A stretch of DNA of 64,000 nt from Polaromonas sp. JS666 (GTDB lineage Bacteria > Pseudomonadota > Gammaproteobacteria > Burkholderiales > Burkholderiaceae_C): the NCBI RefSeq assembly GCF_900103405.1, contig NZ_FNHX01000002.1, positions 562,496-626,495 on the forward strand. The letters run 5' to 3'. Within the stretch, counting starts at the first letter, position 1; every line of letters starts with the position of its first letter. The translations under genes and the position numbers were made by a program. The notes beneath the pieces are model-generated. The model was not told the origin of the DNA, did not search any database, and saw only the letters and a list, made by a program, of their open reading frames with translations. Shown one piece after another: positions 54,470 to 62,718 of this stretch.

Positions 54470-55025
54470 CCGTGATGCGGTAGTAGAGGCCGTAGGCGTC
54501 GTCGTTCAAGACCAGGAAACGCCCTTCCACCACCACCGGCTCCATGCTGTATTTCACCGGCGTCTTGGTCTTGACCTCGACCATGCTCTCGGGCCCGCCC
54601 GGCAGGCAGAAGGCGCAGGTCAATGGCACCGAGGACAGCAGAAAATGTTTTTGTTTTTCGCCGGGGTCCAGCGGCATCATGAAACCCTGGATGCGTTGGG
54701 TTTTCTGGTTCAGCGCCATCTGGTCCAGGGTGAAGACCGGCAGGATGCGGTTTTTCTCGTTCTTGGTTTTCACCGCCGTCAGCACCGACCAGGGCACCAC
54801 ATCGCTACGGGCCGAAAGTGGCGGAAACGGGCTATTGGCGCCATGCACGCCCGCACCCTGGCCCACCGGCAGGTCAAAACCCGGGCCCGCGGCAGCTGCA
54901 GCCGGCTTGGCGCCGCCCGCCACCGGCGAAGACAGGGTCTGCGCCTGCAGGCCTGCGGCCGCGAGGGACAAGCCGCAGGCCAGCGCGAAGGCGCGGCCCA
55001 GGCGATTGCGAAGGATCGGGTTCAT
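54450..55025 (-). CDS. DUF3299 periplasmic protein
   Basis: A 191-aa protein with a signal peptide (MNPILRNRLGRAFALACGLS to about LQAQ). The domain shows the DUF3299 pattern: IQGFMMPLDPGEKQKHFLLS, VPLTCAFCLPGGPESMVEV and VVVEGRFLVLNDDAYGLYYR. The C-x2-C in TCAFC may bind metal or be redox-active. DUF3299 genes often accompany FtsX-like ABC permeases in putative zinc systems such as the Zrg system of Vibrio. It starts 52 bp after the small Cys/His gene. Confidence 0.8.
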   Translation of the reverse strand: MNPILRNRLGRAFALACGLSLAAAGLQAQTLSSPVAGGAKPAAAAAGPGFDLPVGQGAGVHGANSPFPPLSARSDVVPWSVLTAVKTKNEKNRILPVFTLDQMALNQKTQRIQGFMMPLDPGEKQKHFLLSSVPLTCAFCLPGGPESMVEVKTKTPVKYSMEPVVVEGRFLVLNDDAYGLYYRITDATSVK

Positions 55026-55077
55026 GCGGGACTCCTGCAGGGGTGGCGCCGGTTCAGGCCTGGACGGTTCGCCGGGC

Positions 55078-55362
55078 TCAATGAACGTGTTTCATGCCGC
55101 AGTATTTGCCGACGGCCAGCCCTTTGCAAGCGGCTTGCAGCTCTTTTTCGCAAACCTCGTCTTTTTTACCCGACTCCAGGCACTTGGCCGCGGCTTCGTG
55201 GGCGGCGGCCATGGCGCGGTGGCGCTGGATGTCTTCCTTGGTTTCCTTGTCGCTGTGCTGAGCATGAGCCAGCGAAAAAGTGGCGCTCAGGGCCAGCGCG
55301 GCCACGCCGCCCAGGACGGGCGAGAACTTGAGGAATTGCTGGACGAAACGAAGGCTTGGCAT
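55078..55362 (-). CDS. Small Cys/His periplasmic protein
   Basis: A 94-aa protein with a signal peptide ending near LAHAQ. The mature part (about 60 aa) has four Cys (AAKCLESGKKDEVCEKEL; QAACKGLAVGKYC) and ends GMKHVH, with His also in RHRAMAAAHEA. Four Cys and terminal His in so short a helical protein suggest two disulfides or a metal site. I know no named family. It lies 5 bp after the permease gene and is clearly part of the cluster. Confidence 0.68.
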   Translation of the reverse strand: MPSLRFVQQFLKFSPVLGGVAALALSATFSLAHAQHSDKETKEDIQRHRAMAAAHEAAAKCLESGKKDEVCEKELQAACKGLAVGKYCGMKHVH

Positions 55363-55367
55363 AAAAG

Positions 55368-56570
55368 TTACCTTGATTGGAGAAGTTCAAACACACTGAC
55401 CCGGTAGGCCTCCCAGGCGGGCAGCAGCGCGGACGCCAGCGCCACCCCCAGGGCCAGTACCGGCACGCTTACCAGTTCGACCGGCCAGGACACGGCGCCG
55501 ATCAACACGGATTTTTCGAGCTGCAGCGCCCAGCCCAGCAAGGCTGTCAGCCCCTGGCCCGCCAGCACGCCCAGCACCGTGGCCAACAAGGCCAGCCACA
55601 AGGCTTCGCACAGCAACAGGCCGGCCACCTTGCCCGGCGGCGCGCCCAGCATGCGCAGCAGCGCCAGGTCGGCCCGGCGCTCGCGCACCGCGCCCCACAG
55701 CGCGATGAACACGCTCAGGCCCGCCGTGAGCAGCAGCACGCCGGCCAGCGCGCGCAGCACATCGGTGCCCACGCCCACCATGCTCAGCAGGCGCGTGATC
55801 TCCAGCGCCGGCGCGGCGGCCTGCATCTCGGTGCTGCTGTTGATGTAGCGCGGGAAGGTCACCGCCGCCAGCGGTGTTTTGTACTGGATCAGCGCCAGCG
55901 TGATTTCGCGGTCTTCCTCCAGCACCTTGCGGTCGTCGTCGTCCAGCGCCGTGTCGGTCTCATGCACCTGCCAGACCGATTCGGTGGCCGTCAGCACCAG
56001 GCGGTCCAGCACCGTGCGGCTGGGCGCCAGCACGCCGGACACCACATAGGGGCTGAGCTTGTGCTCCTCGCCCCCGCCGCCCAGGCCGTGCGTGCCGGTG
56101 AAGCTGTCGCCCACTTTCAGGCCGGTCTGCCGCGCCACCTGCGCGCCTATCACCGCCTGCATGGGCTTGGCCCACAGCGTGCCCTGCGCCAGCTGCGCTT
56201 CGTAGTGGCTGATGTAGTCGGGCGTGGTCCCCACAATGCGAAAGCCGCGAAAGCTGTCGCCCAGGCTGATCGGAATGATCTTGGCAACCTGGGGATGTTT
56301 TTCGAGTTCCTTCACCGCGGCCAGCGGCACATTGCCGGTCGGCACGTCGAGGTGGAACACCCCCGAAAGAATCAGCTGCATGGGGCTGCCTTTGGCGCCC
56401 ACCACCACGTCGATGCCGGCCAGGTCGCGGTCAAAAGCCTGGTTGATCTGGTGGCCCACCAGCAGCAGGAAGGTGATGGACGCCAGCCCCAGCGTGAGCA
56501 ACAGCAGGTTCAGCGCCGCGGCCAGCGGACGCGACCACAGGTAGCGCCAGGCGAATGCGATGGTCTTCAT
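55368..56570 (-). CDS. ABC transporter permease, FtsX/MacB type
   Basis: A 400-aa permease: one N-terminal helix (LNLLLLTLGLASITFLLLVG), a large periplasmic MacB-like domain (about 45-270; GIDVVVGAKGSPMQLILSGV), and three C-terminal helices forming the FtsX domain (VLLLTAGLSVFIALWGAVRE, RRADLALLRMLGAPPGKVAG). This type normally drives periplasmic mechanical work or lipoprotein/efflux transport rather than classic import. The start overlaps the ATPase stop by 4 bp (ATGA). Confidence 0.88.
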   Translation of the reverse strand: MKTIAFAWRYLWSRPLAAALNLLLLTLGLASITFLLLVGHQINQAFDRDLAGIDVVVGAKGSPMQLILSGVFHLDVPTGNVPLAAVKELEKHPQVAKIIPISLGDSFRGFRIVGTTPDYISHYEAQLAQGTLWAKPMQAVIGAQVARQTGLKVGDSFTGTHGLGGGGEEHKLSPYVVSGVLAPSRTVLDRLVLTATESVWQVHETDTALDDDDRKVLEEDREITLALIQYKTPLAAVTFPRYINSSTEMQAAAPALEITRLLSMVGVGTDVLRALAGVLLLTAGLSVFIALWGAVRERRADLALLRMLGAPPGKVAGLLLCEALWLALLATVLGVLAGQGLTALLGWALQLEKSVLIGAVSWPVELVSVPVLALGVALASALLPAWEAYRVSVFELLQSR

Positions 56571-57223
56571 GGCTGGCGGCGCCCAAGCTGCAAGGCCTTG
56601 AGGCCTTTTTCGTCTTTGAAAAATTCCGCCACGCGGGCATCGTGCGTGGAAATCACCAGCGTCGCGCCCTGCCGCCGCGCTGTGGCCCGCAGCAAGTCCA
56701 GCGAGGCCGCGGCGGCCTCGTCGTCCAGGCTGGCCGTCGGTTCGTCGGCCAGGATCACCTGGGGCTTGAGCAGCACCGCGCGCGCCAGCGCCACACGCTG
56801 CGCCTGGCCGCCCGAGAGCTGCGCCGGCTTGCGCTGCGCCAGCGCCTCTACATCCAGCGCGGCCAGCGCTTCGGCGATGCCGGCTTCGTCGGCCGGCCGG
56901 CCCGCGGCCCACTGCGCCATAGCCAGGTTGCCGTGCACCGTGAGCGCGGCGCTCAAATGCAGTTTTTGCGGCAAAAAACCAATGGTGGCGGCGCGCCAGG
57001 CATCGCCCGCGACCTTGCCCAGCACCTGCATGGCCTGGCCCGCCACCGTGATCTCGCCGTCAGCGGGCGCCAGCAAGCCAGCGGCCAGCGCCAGCCAGGT
57101 CGACTTGCCCGAACCCGACGCACCGCGCAGCAGCAGCACGCCGCCCTGGGCCACATCCACGTCCTCGAAGCGCAGTTCGGGGCCGCCCGCATAGCGGTAA
57201 ACAAGCTCGCGCGTGCTGATCAT
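56567..57223 (-). CDS. ABC transporter ATP-binding protein, LolD/MacB type
   Basis: A 218-aa ATPase: Walker A RGASGSGKSTW near residue 36, signature QLSGGQAQRVALARA, Walker B VILADEPTASLD and H-loop VISTHDARV. The size and sequence fit the LolD/MacB/FtsE group that pairs with FtsX-type permeases. Start MISTRELVYRY; the start overlaps the zur stop by 4 bp and the stop overlaps the permease start by 4 bp, so all three are translationally coupled. Confidence 0.92.
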   Translation of the reverse strand: MISTRELVYRYAGGPELRFEDVDVAQGGVLLLRGASGSGKSTWLALAAGLLAPADGEITVAGQAMQVLGKVAGDAWRAATIGFLPQKLHLSAALTVHGNLAMAQWAAGRPADEAGIAEALAALDVEALAQRKPAQLSGGQAQRVALARAVLLKPQVILADEPTASLDDEAAAASLDLLRATARRQGATLVISTHDARVAEFFKDEKGLKALQLGRRQP

Positions 57224-57723
57224 GAAGAGGCCGTGCCCGGTGCGGTGCTCGCGCAGTCGGCGCACACGCCGCGCACCGCGAAATCCATGCTCATGCCCTG
57301 GTAGCCCAGGGCTTTCAAGGCTTCCAGCGCGGTCTGCGCGGCGCGCTCCAGGTCGTTGGCGTTGGCTTTTAAAGCCCCCGAGAATGCGCCGTCCAGCGGG
57401 CTGTCGCGGTGGCAGCTCTGGCATTCAAAATGCGGGATCGCATGCACGCTGCTGGGCATGGCCTGGTAGCGCCGCACACGTTTGGCATCGACCCGGCACA
57501 GCAACAACCCCACCTGCGTGAGCCGGTCTATCAGGCGGTACAGCGTGACGCGGTCCAGAGCCTCCTCGGCGTCGCCGGCCAGCGCCGCCTGCAGCTGCGC
57601 ATGGGTATAGCTGGTGTCAGGATGCGCCAGCAGCCAACCCAGCACCAGTCGCGCCGCCGCGGTGCGGCGCAGGCCGTGGGCGGACAGCAAGGTGTCTATG
57701 GGATCGGACGGACGGTCGGTCAT
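57220..57723 (-). CDS. zur: Fur-family regulator, Zur type
   Basis: A 167-aa Fur-family repressor. The N-terminal winged helix is LLSAHGLRRTAAARLVLGWL, then ALDRVTLYRLIDRLTQVGLL. The dimerisation domain has the structural zinc site: C-x2-C in HFECQSCHRD and C-x2-C in RGVCADCAS. Two CxxC pairs and the genetic link to an ABC system and a ZnuD-like receptor favour Zur over Fur. It would repress this cluster when zinc is plentiful. No clear Shine-Dalgarno precedes ATG 57723. Confidence 0.8.
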   Translation of the reverse strand: MTDRPSDPIDTLLSAHGLRRTAAARLVLGWLLAHPDTSYTHAQLQAALAGDAEEALDRVTLYRLIDRLTQVGLLLCRVDAKRVRRYQAMPSSVHAIPHFECQSCHRDSPLDGAFSGALKANANDLERAAQTALEALKALGYQGMSMDFAVRGVCADCASTAPGTASS

Positions 57724-57750
57724 GGGGTGCGTAGTGCTGCGGATTTCAAT

Positions 57751-57795
57751 TAACGCAATCGAGTTGCATTATTACCGCAATTACGCCCTTTCCAA
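57751..57795 (-). promoter_or_regulatory. Candidate Zur operator and promoter of the metal cluster
   Basis: On the plus strand TAACGCAA (57751-57758), 5 bp, TTGCATTA (57764-57771): an inverted repeat with one mismatch, 28 bp before the zur start. On the minus strand a weak promoter overlaps it: TTGGAA (57790-57795), 16-bp spacer, AATAAT (57768-57773), so transcription would begin inside the palindrome. A repressor site is expected exactly there. Confidence 0.6.
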
Positions 57796-57826
57796 TCCTG
57801 CTTTGTGTAAAGCAGCCGAAACGGGC

Positions 57827-58210
57827 TCAGCTTTCAGGCCGCGTATCCGGCCAAGCGCCCGCCCGTCTCGCCGCAGGCTTACCCTTGCCGTTGGCCGTGG
57901 CCAGTCCGCCGAACAGTGCAATCAAGACCAGCCAGCCCAGCAGCACATCCCAAAAATGCTTGACCAGGAAATACGGCGCCAGCAAGGTCGTGAACCAGTA
58001 GCTGAGCGGGCCGAAGCGCTCACTGACCACGCCGCCGCCACCGTAGCCGCAACGTATGGCCGGGTTGTCAAAGCCGGCCGAGGAGCAGCCCGCCCACTCC
58101 AGCACCTTGGCTGAGGTGAACATGCTGAGGACCGGCGTGCCGAAGGCCAGGACAAACAGCACCAGGCCTATGAGCAGCGCCAGGAACAGGGTTTTGCAAA
58201 CAGCGTGCAT
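57827..58210 (-). CDS. Hypothetical membrane protein
   Basis: A 127-aa protein with an N-terminal helix (LFLALLIGLVLFVLAFGTPV) and a C-terminal helix pair (WFTTLLAPYFLVKHFWDVLL, GWLVLIALFGGLATA). Between them is a polar Gly/Cys segment (WAGCSSAGFDNPAIRCGYGG) whose two Cys may form a disulfide in the periplasm. The C-terminus is basic. Not recognised; it lies 56 bp before the Zur operator region but on the upstream side, so it is probably not in the zur unit. Confidence 0.6.
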   Translation of the reverse strand: MHAVCKTLFLALLIGLVLFVLAFGTPVLSMFTSAKVLEWAGCSSAGFDNPAIRCGYGGGGVVSERFGPLSYWFTTLLAPYFLVKHFWDVLLGWLVLIALFGGLATANGKGKPAARRAGAWPDTRPES

Positions 58211-58382
58211 GCGGAATTCTTAAGAAGGGCTTTTCGCCGGTTTTTTGTGCCGCATCGCGCGATGCCTGACCACGATGGAGGCTAATGTATACCGCCAACG
58301 GCGGCACAAACCGGCGCTGCGCTATAACCTCCTATGAACGCGCACGCCCGGCGCTCCACCCACTCACCTCACGGTAACACCC

Positions 58383-59354
58383 ATGTCCCCCAAATACCCC
58401 ACCCACCTGCGCGCCCACACCTACCACGGCCTGGCCCCCGGCCCGCGGCTGCTGGTCACCGGCGCCGTGCACGGCAACGAAACCTGCGGCACGCGCGCCA
58501 TCACGCAACTGCTCGAGGAAATCGACGGCGGCGCGCTGGCGATCGAGCGCGGCACCGTGACCTTTGTGCCAGTGACCAACCCGCTGGCCTACAGCCTCAA
58601 GCAGCGCATGGGCGAGCGCAACCTCAACCGCAACATGGCGCCCAGCGCGATACCGCAGGATTTCGAGGACCGCATCGCCAATGTGCTGTGCCCGCTGCTG
58701 GATGCGCACGATGTGCTGCTGGACCTGCACTCCTTCCACACCGGCGGCGCGCCCTTTGTGATGATCGGCCCGCAGAACAACCACGGGGCGCTGGAGCCCT
58801 TCTCCCATGCAGCCGATGAAATGCAGCTGGCGCTGCACACCGGGCCGCACCGCATCGTCGAAGGCTGGCTGGAGACCTATGCGCGCGGCGTGAAGCGGCG
58901 CTCGGCGGCGGCCGAAGCAGGCGGGGCCAGCCGCGCCCAAAGCCTGGTGACCGACCCGAATTACGGCGTGGGCACAACCGAGTACATGCGCTCGCGCGGC
59001 GGCTACGGCGTGACACTGGAATGCGGCCAGCACGAAGACCCGCAGGCGGTGCTGGTGGCGCGCTACGCGATTTTGCAGACCCTGGGCTTGCTGGGCTTGA
59101 TCGCGCAGCCCGCCGCGCCGGTGCCCATGGAGCGCGAAATCCTGCGCCTGGTCGATGTGATGGACCGCGAGCATGCGGGCGACAGCTTCACCCGCGAATG
59201 GCGCAGCTTTGACGCGGTGAAGGCCGGCGAAGCCATAGGCATGCGGCACGGCGGCGAAGCCGTCACCGCGCCGGCCGACGGCTTTGTGGTGTTTCCGAAT
59301 CCGCGCGGCGAAGTCGGCCAGGAATGGTTTTACTTCGCGCAGCGGCGGGTCTAA
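58383..59354 (+). CDS. Succinylglutamate desuccinylase/aspartoacylase family enzyme
   Basis: A 323-aa zinc carboxypeptidase-fold hydrolase. Zinc ligands: His and Glu in TGAVHGNETCG, His in LDLHSFHTGGAP; the general-base Glu lies in VTLECGQHED. The C-terminal beta domain (VTAPADGFVVFPNPRGEVGQ) is of the AstE/AspA type. The family removes acyl groups from N-acyl amino acids or other amides. No arginine-degradation genes are nearby, so the substrate is unknown. Confidence 0.86.
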   Translation: MSPKYPTHLRAHTYHGLAPGPRLLVTGAVHGNETCGTRAITQLLEEIDGGALAIERGTVTFVPVTNPLAYSLKQRMGERNLNRNMAPSAIPQDFEDRIANVLCPLLDAHDVLLDLHSFHTGGAPFVMIGPQNNHGALEPFSHAADEMQLALHTGPHRIVEGWLETYARGVKRRSAAAEAGGASRAQSLVTDPNYGVGTTEYMRSRGGYGVTLECGQHEDPQAVLVARYAILQTLGLLGLIAQPAAPVPMEREILRLVDVMDREHAGDSFTREWRSFDAVKAGEAIGMRHGGEAVTAPADGFVVFPNPRGEVGQEWFYFAQRRV

Positions 59355-59384
59355 GGCCGACCCGGCTCACACGCTGATCATTTT

Positions 59385-59408
59385 TATCCGCAGATTCATC
59401 TGCGGATA
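59385..59408. repeat. Perfect 10-bp hairpin between convergent genes
   Basis: TATCCGCAGA / TCTGCGGATA with a TTCA loop, between the aspartoacylase-family gene and msrA. A T-run is on its left side, so neither transcript has T after the hairpin. It may block read-through or mark mRNA ends without being a standard terminator. Confidence 0.5.
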
Positions 59409-59416
59409 GACAACGC

Positions 59417-59959
59417 TCAGTCCTTCACCCGCGAGGCAAAAGTCTTGCGGAATTTCTCGACCTTGGGGCCCACCACAAAAGCGCAATAACCCTGGTTGGG
59501 GTTGTTCTCGAAATAGTCCTGGTGGTAGGCCTCGGCCGGCCAGTAATTTTCCACCGGCAGCACCTCGGTCACGATGGGCTTGCCGAAAAGCTTGTCCTGG
59601 CTGGCCTGGCGTATGAAGTCGTCTATGACTTCCTTCTGCTCGGGCGTCGAGTAGTAAATGCCGCTGCGGTACTGCGTGCCGGCGTCATTGCCCTGACGGT
59701 TCAGGCTGGTCGGGTCATGGATCACAAAAAAGATCTCGAGGATTTCCTTGAGCGTGATCTCGGCCGGGTCGTAGGTCAGCTTGACCACCTCGTTGCTGCC
59801 GGTGCGGCCGGTGCAGACTTCCTCATAGCTGGGCCGCGCGGCCTGGCCGTTGCTGTAGCCCGATTCGACGTCGGTGACGCCGCGCACCTTGACGTAGACC
59901 GCCTCCGTGCACCAGAAGCAGCCACCGCCCAGGGTGATGGTTTGAAGGGATGAGGACAT
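59417..59959 (-). CDS. msrA: Peptide methionine-S-sulfoxide reductase
   Basis: A 180-aa repair enzyme that reduces the S form of methionine sulfoxide. Catalytic Cys14 is in GGGCFWCTEAVY; other signatures are GVTDVESGYSNGQAARPSYE, EVCTGRTGSNEVV and a C-terminal YCAFVVGPKVEKFRK. Start MSSSLQTITLGGG with GGAGATAG 6 bp upstream. No signal peptide, so cytoplasmic. Confidence 0.97.
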   Translation of the reverse strand: MSSSLQTITLGGGCFWCTEAVYVKVRGVTDVESGYSNGQAARPSYEEVCTGRTGSNEVVKLTYDPAEITLKEILEIFFVIHDPTSLNRQGNDAGTQYRSGIYYSTPEQKEVIDDFIRQASQDKLFGKPIVTEVLPVENYWPAEAYHQDYFENNPNQGYCAFVVGPKVEKFRKTFASRVKD

Positions 59960-60063
59960 GGCTATCTCCGCTGAAAACCGTTGGTCGTGAAATGAGCGGA
60001 AATCTTACGCCGCAGGCCGCACAACTGCCGCGGCCGGCTCGCTTGCCCTTGCCCGGCACAGGC

Positions 60064-60366
60064 TCAACCGCGGCGGCGCGGGCCCTTGCTGCGGTGCATG
60101 GGGCCGACGGCGCGGCGCATCAGCCGCAACAGCACCAGCGCCGTGACGGCACCGGTGACGGCCAGGCCCAGCGAGCCCATGCTGAACACCGTGTCGTTGG
60201 TCTTGCCGTGGCTCAGGATAGCGGCCACGAAGTCGCCGCCTATGTAGGCGCCGAACACACCAACACCGAGGTTTTCGAGGATAAGGATTTTTTCGCGGGT
60301 GCCCGCGAGCAAGCAGGCGGCGCCGCCGAAGAGAGCGCCCACCACACACCAGATATACGGGTTGAT
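60064..60366 (-). CDS. Small GlsB/YeaQ-like membrane protein with non-canonical start
   Basis: About 100 aa with three to four helices: NPYIWCVVGALFGGAACLLA, LENLGVGVFGAYIGGDFVAA and LGLAVTGAVTALVLLRLM, like GlsB/YeaQ/YmgE transglycosylase-associated proteins, whose usual start is near the first helix. A perfect AGGAG lies 6 bp before an ATC codon at 60364-60366 and no ATG is nearby; the only standard in-frame start is a TTG at 60441 with no ribosome site. The start is given at ATC on that evidence; it may be a mutated ATG. Confidence 0.5.
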   Translation of the reverse strand: MNPYIWCVVGALFGGAACLLAGTREKILILENLGVGVFGAYIGGDFVAAILSHGKTNDTVFSMGSLGLAVTGAVTALVLLRLMRRAVGPMHRSKGPRRRG

Positions 60367-60447
60367 GCCGTTCTCCTGAAGACTATGAACTGCCCCATGG
60401 TCGCAGTTTTGAGCCCCCAGCGGTGGACATACTTTCCGCAAGGTCTT

Positions 60448-61341
60448 TCAGCGGGCGGCCGCCGGCGCCATCGCGCGCACCGCCTTGACAAAAGCCGCCA
60501 GCGCCTGGTGGTCGCGCGCGGTTTTCCAGAGGCAATGCGTATCGTAAGGCGTGGTGGCCGCATCCAGCGGCACAAAAGCCGCACCGGCCATGGCCGACTG
60601 CCGCAGCGCAGCCGGCACCAGCGCCACGCCCATGCCCTGCGACACCAGCGAGACCACGCTGAGCCAATGCCGCAGTTCGTAGCGCATCTCGGGGTAAAAG
60701 CCGGCTTCGGTGCAGATCGCCAGGATGCGCTCGTGGTAATCGGGCGAGACCGCGCGCGACACCACCGCAAAGGGCTGGCCCTGCAAGGCCGAAAGCGACA
60801 GCGAGCGCTTGCGCGCCAGCGCATGGCCGGCAGGCAGGCAGCAGACCAAAGCCTGGCTGGACACCAGGATTTGCGACAGTTCGGGCGGCACGCGCGTGGT
60901 GTGCACAAAACCCAGGTCCAGCCGGTCATGCGCCAACTCCACCAGTTGCTCGCTGGAGCTGAGCTCCTTGAGCGTGAGCCGCAGCAATGGGTGCTCGGCC
61001 TGGAAGCGCTCCAGGATGGCGGGCAGGCCGCTGTAAAGCATGGTGCCCGAAAAGCCTATCGCCAGGCTGCCAGCCATGCCCTGGCCCACGTCGCGCGCAT
61101 GGCCGGCCGCCTGCGCGGCCTGGTCCAGCAGGGCGCGCGCCGCCGGCACAAAAGCCTGGCCCGCGGCCGTCAAGGTGACCTGCTTGCTGCTGCGCGTGAA
61201 CAGCTTCGCGCCTATGGAAGCCTCCAGCTGCTGGATATTGAGCGACAGCGGCGGCTGCGAAATCGACAGGCGCCGGGCGGCGCGGCCGAAGTGCAGCTCC
61301 TCGGCCAGGACCAGGAAATAGCGGAGGTGGCGGAATTCCAT
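60448..61341 (-). CDS. LysR-family transcriptional regulator
   Basis: A 297-aa regulator: N-terminal winged helix MEFRHLRYFLVLAEELHFGR, RRLSISQPPLSLNIQQLEAS, then a two-domain periplasmic-binding-like effector region. It is divergent from gcdH by 146 bp, the arrangement of GcdR, the LysR activator of glutarate degradation in Burkholderia/Azoarcus relatives, so the effector is probably a glutarate-pathway compound. Start MEFRHLRYF is preferred over an AT-rich upstream extension ([14 protein letters not shown]). Confidence 0.86.
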   Translation of the reverse strand: MEFRHLRYFLVLAEELHFGRAARRLSISQPPLSLNIQQLEASIGAKLFTRSSKQVTLTAAGQAFVPAARALLDQAAQAAGHARDVGQGMAGSLAIGFSGTMLYSGLPAILERFQAEHPLLRLTLKELSSSEQLVELAHDRLDLGFVHTTRVPPELSQILVSSQALVCCLPAGHALARKRSLSLSALQGQPFAVVSRAVSPDYHERILAICTEAGFYPEMRYELRHWLSVVSLVSQGMGVALVPAALRQSAMAGAAFVPLDAATTPYDTHCLWKTARDHQALAAFVKAVRAMAPAAAR

Positions 61342-61354
61342 GAATATGTTTTTT

Positions 61355-61372
61355 ATATCGTTGAATCGATAT
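61355..61372. promoter_or_regulatory. Candidate LysR operator
   Basis: ATATCG, 6 bp, CGATAT: a perfect inverted repeat in the AT-rich gap between the LysR gene and gcdH, with T and A flanks that fit a T-N11-A core. It lies 14 bp before the LysR start, a usual place for autoregulation and divergent activation. Confidence 0.55.
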
Positions 61373-61487
61373 TTGATATTAGACAACTATTCATGCTTGT
61401 CAAACAATCACGCATGGCCGCCGGTGCCCGAGCCGCGCCCCCTACACTGCAAACCAAGCCATTTCCTCTTTTCCGGAGACACAACCC

Positions 61488-62684
61488 ATGAAAACTACCT
61501 TCAACTGGCAGGACCCGTTCTTCTTCATGGAGCAGCTCAGCGAAGACGAACGCGCCATCGCTGACGCAGCCCACGCCTTTTGCCAGGAGAAGCTGCAGCC
61601 GCGCGTGCTGATGGCGGCACGCCACGAGAAATTCGACCGCGAGATCATGAATGAAGCGGGCGCCATGGGCTTCCTGGGCTCCACGATTGAAGGCTACGGT
61701 TGCGCCGGCCTCAACTACGTGAGCTACGGCCTGGTGGCGCGCGAGGTCGAGCGCGTGGACAGCGGCTACCGCAGCGCCATCAGCGTGCAAAGCTCGCTGG
61801 TCATGCACCCCATCAACGCCTACGGCAGCGAGGCGCAGAAGCAGAAATACCTGCCCAAGCTGGCCACCGGCGAATGGGTGGGCTGCTTCGGCCTGACCGA
61901 GCCCAACCACGGCTCCGACCCGGCCAGCATGCTGACGCGCGCCAAGCCCGTTGACGGCGGCTTCATCCTCAAGGGCGCCAAGATGTGGATCACCAACAGC
62001 CCCATCGCCGACGTCTTCATCGTCTGGGCCAAGCTGCAGGACCCTGACGGCAAGGTCGGCGGCCAGGAAAGCATTCGCGGCTTTGTGCTGGAAAAAGGCA
62101 TGAAGGGCCTGACCGCGCCCAAGATCGAGGGCAAGATGAGTTTGCGCGCGTCGATCACCGGCGAGATCGTGATGGACGACGTGTTTGTGCCCGAAGAGAA
62201 TTTGCTGCCCAATGTGAGCGGCTTGAAGGGTCCCTTCGGCTGCCTCAACAAGGCGCGTTACGGCATCGCCTGGGGCGCGCTGGGCGCGGCCGAGGACTGC
62301 TGGTTCCGCGCCCGCCAGTACACCCTGGACCGCCAGCAGTTCGGCCGCCCGCTGGCGCAAAACCAGCTGATCCAGAAAAAGCTGGCCGACATGCAGACCG
62401 AAATCACGCTGGGCCTGCAGGCCTGCCTGCGCGTCGGCCGGCTCATGGACGAAGACAAGGCCGTGCCCGAAATGATTTCACTGATCAAGCGCAACAGCTG
62501 CGGCAAGTCGCTGGACATCGCCCGCATGGCGCGCGACATGCACGGCGGCAACGGCATCCATGACGAGTACCACGTGATCCGCCACATGATCAACCTGGAA
62601 ACCGTCAACACCTACGAAGGCACGCACGACGTGCATGCGCTGATCCTGGGCCGCGCGCAGACCGGCTTGCAGGCCTTCTATTAA
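61488..62684 (+). CDS. gcdH: Glutaryl-CoA dehydrogenase
   Basis: A 398-aa FAD enzyme that oxidises and decarboxylates glutaryl-CoA to crotonyl-CoA in lysine, tryptophan and benzoate degradation. FAD and substrate signatures: [38 protein letters not shown] and [20 protein letters not shown], with the catalytic Glu in [17 protein letters not shown]. Start is set by CGGAGA 10 bp upstream of ATG 61488. It is divergent from a LysR regulator. Confidence 0.94.
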   Translation: MKTTFNWQDPFFFMEQLSEDERAIADAAHAFCQEKLQPRVLMAARHEKFDREIMNEAGAMGFLGSTIEGYGCAGLNYVSYGLVAREVERVDSGYRSAISVQSSLVMHPINAYGSEAQKQKYLPKLATGEWVGCFGLTEPNHGSDPASMLTRAKPVDGGFILKGAKMWITNSPIADVFIVWAKLQDPDGKVGGQESIRGFVLEKGMKGLTAPKIEGKMSLRASITGEIVMDDVFVPEENLLPNVSGLKGPFGCLNKARYGIAWGALGAAEDCWFRARQYTLDRQQFGRPLAQNQLIQKKLADMQTEITLGLQACLRVGRLMDEDKAVPEMISLIKRNSCGKSLDIARMARDMHGGNGIHDEYHVIRHMINLETVNTYEGTHDVHALILGRAQTGLQAFY

Positions 62685-62718
62685 TTAGCGCTACTAGCGC
62701 TGTATCCCCCGGCCGGCC

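Noticed and set aside
58334-58819. 161-codon frame starting before the aspartoacylase gene
   Set aside because: Out of frame with the clear enzyme and made of Arg/Pro/His shadow sequence.
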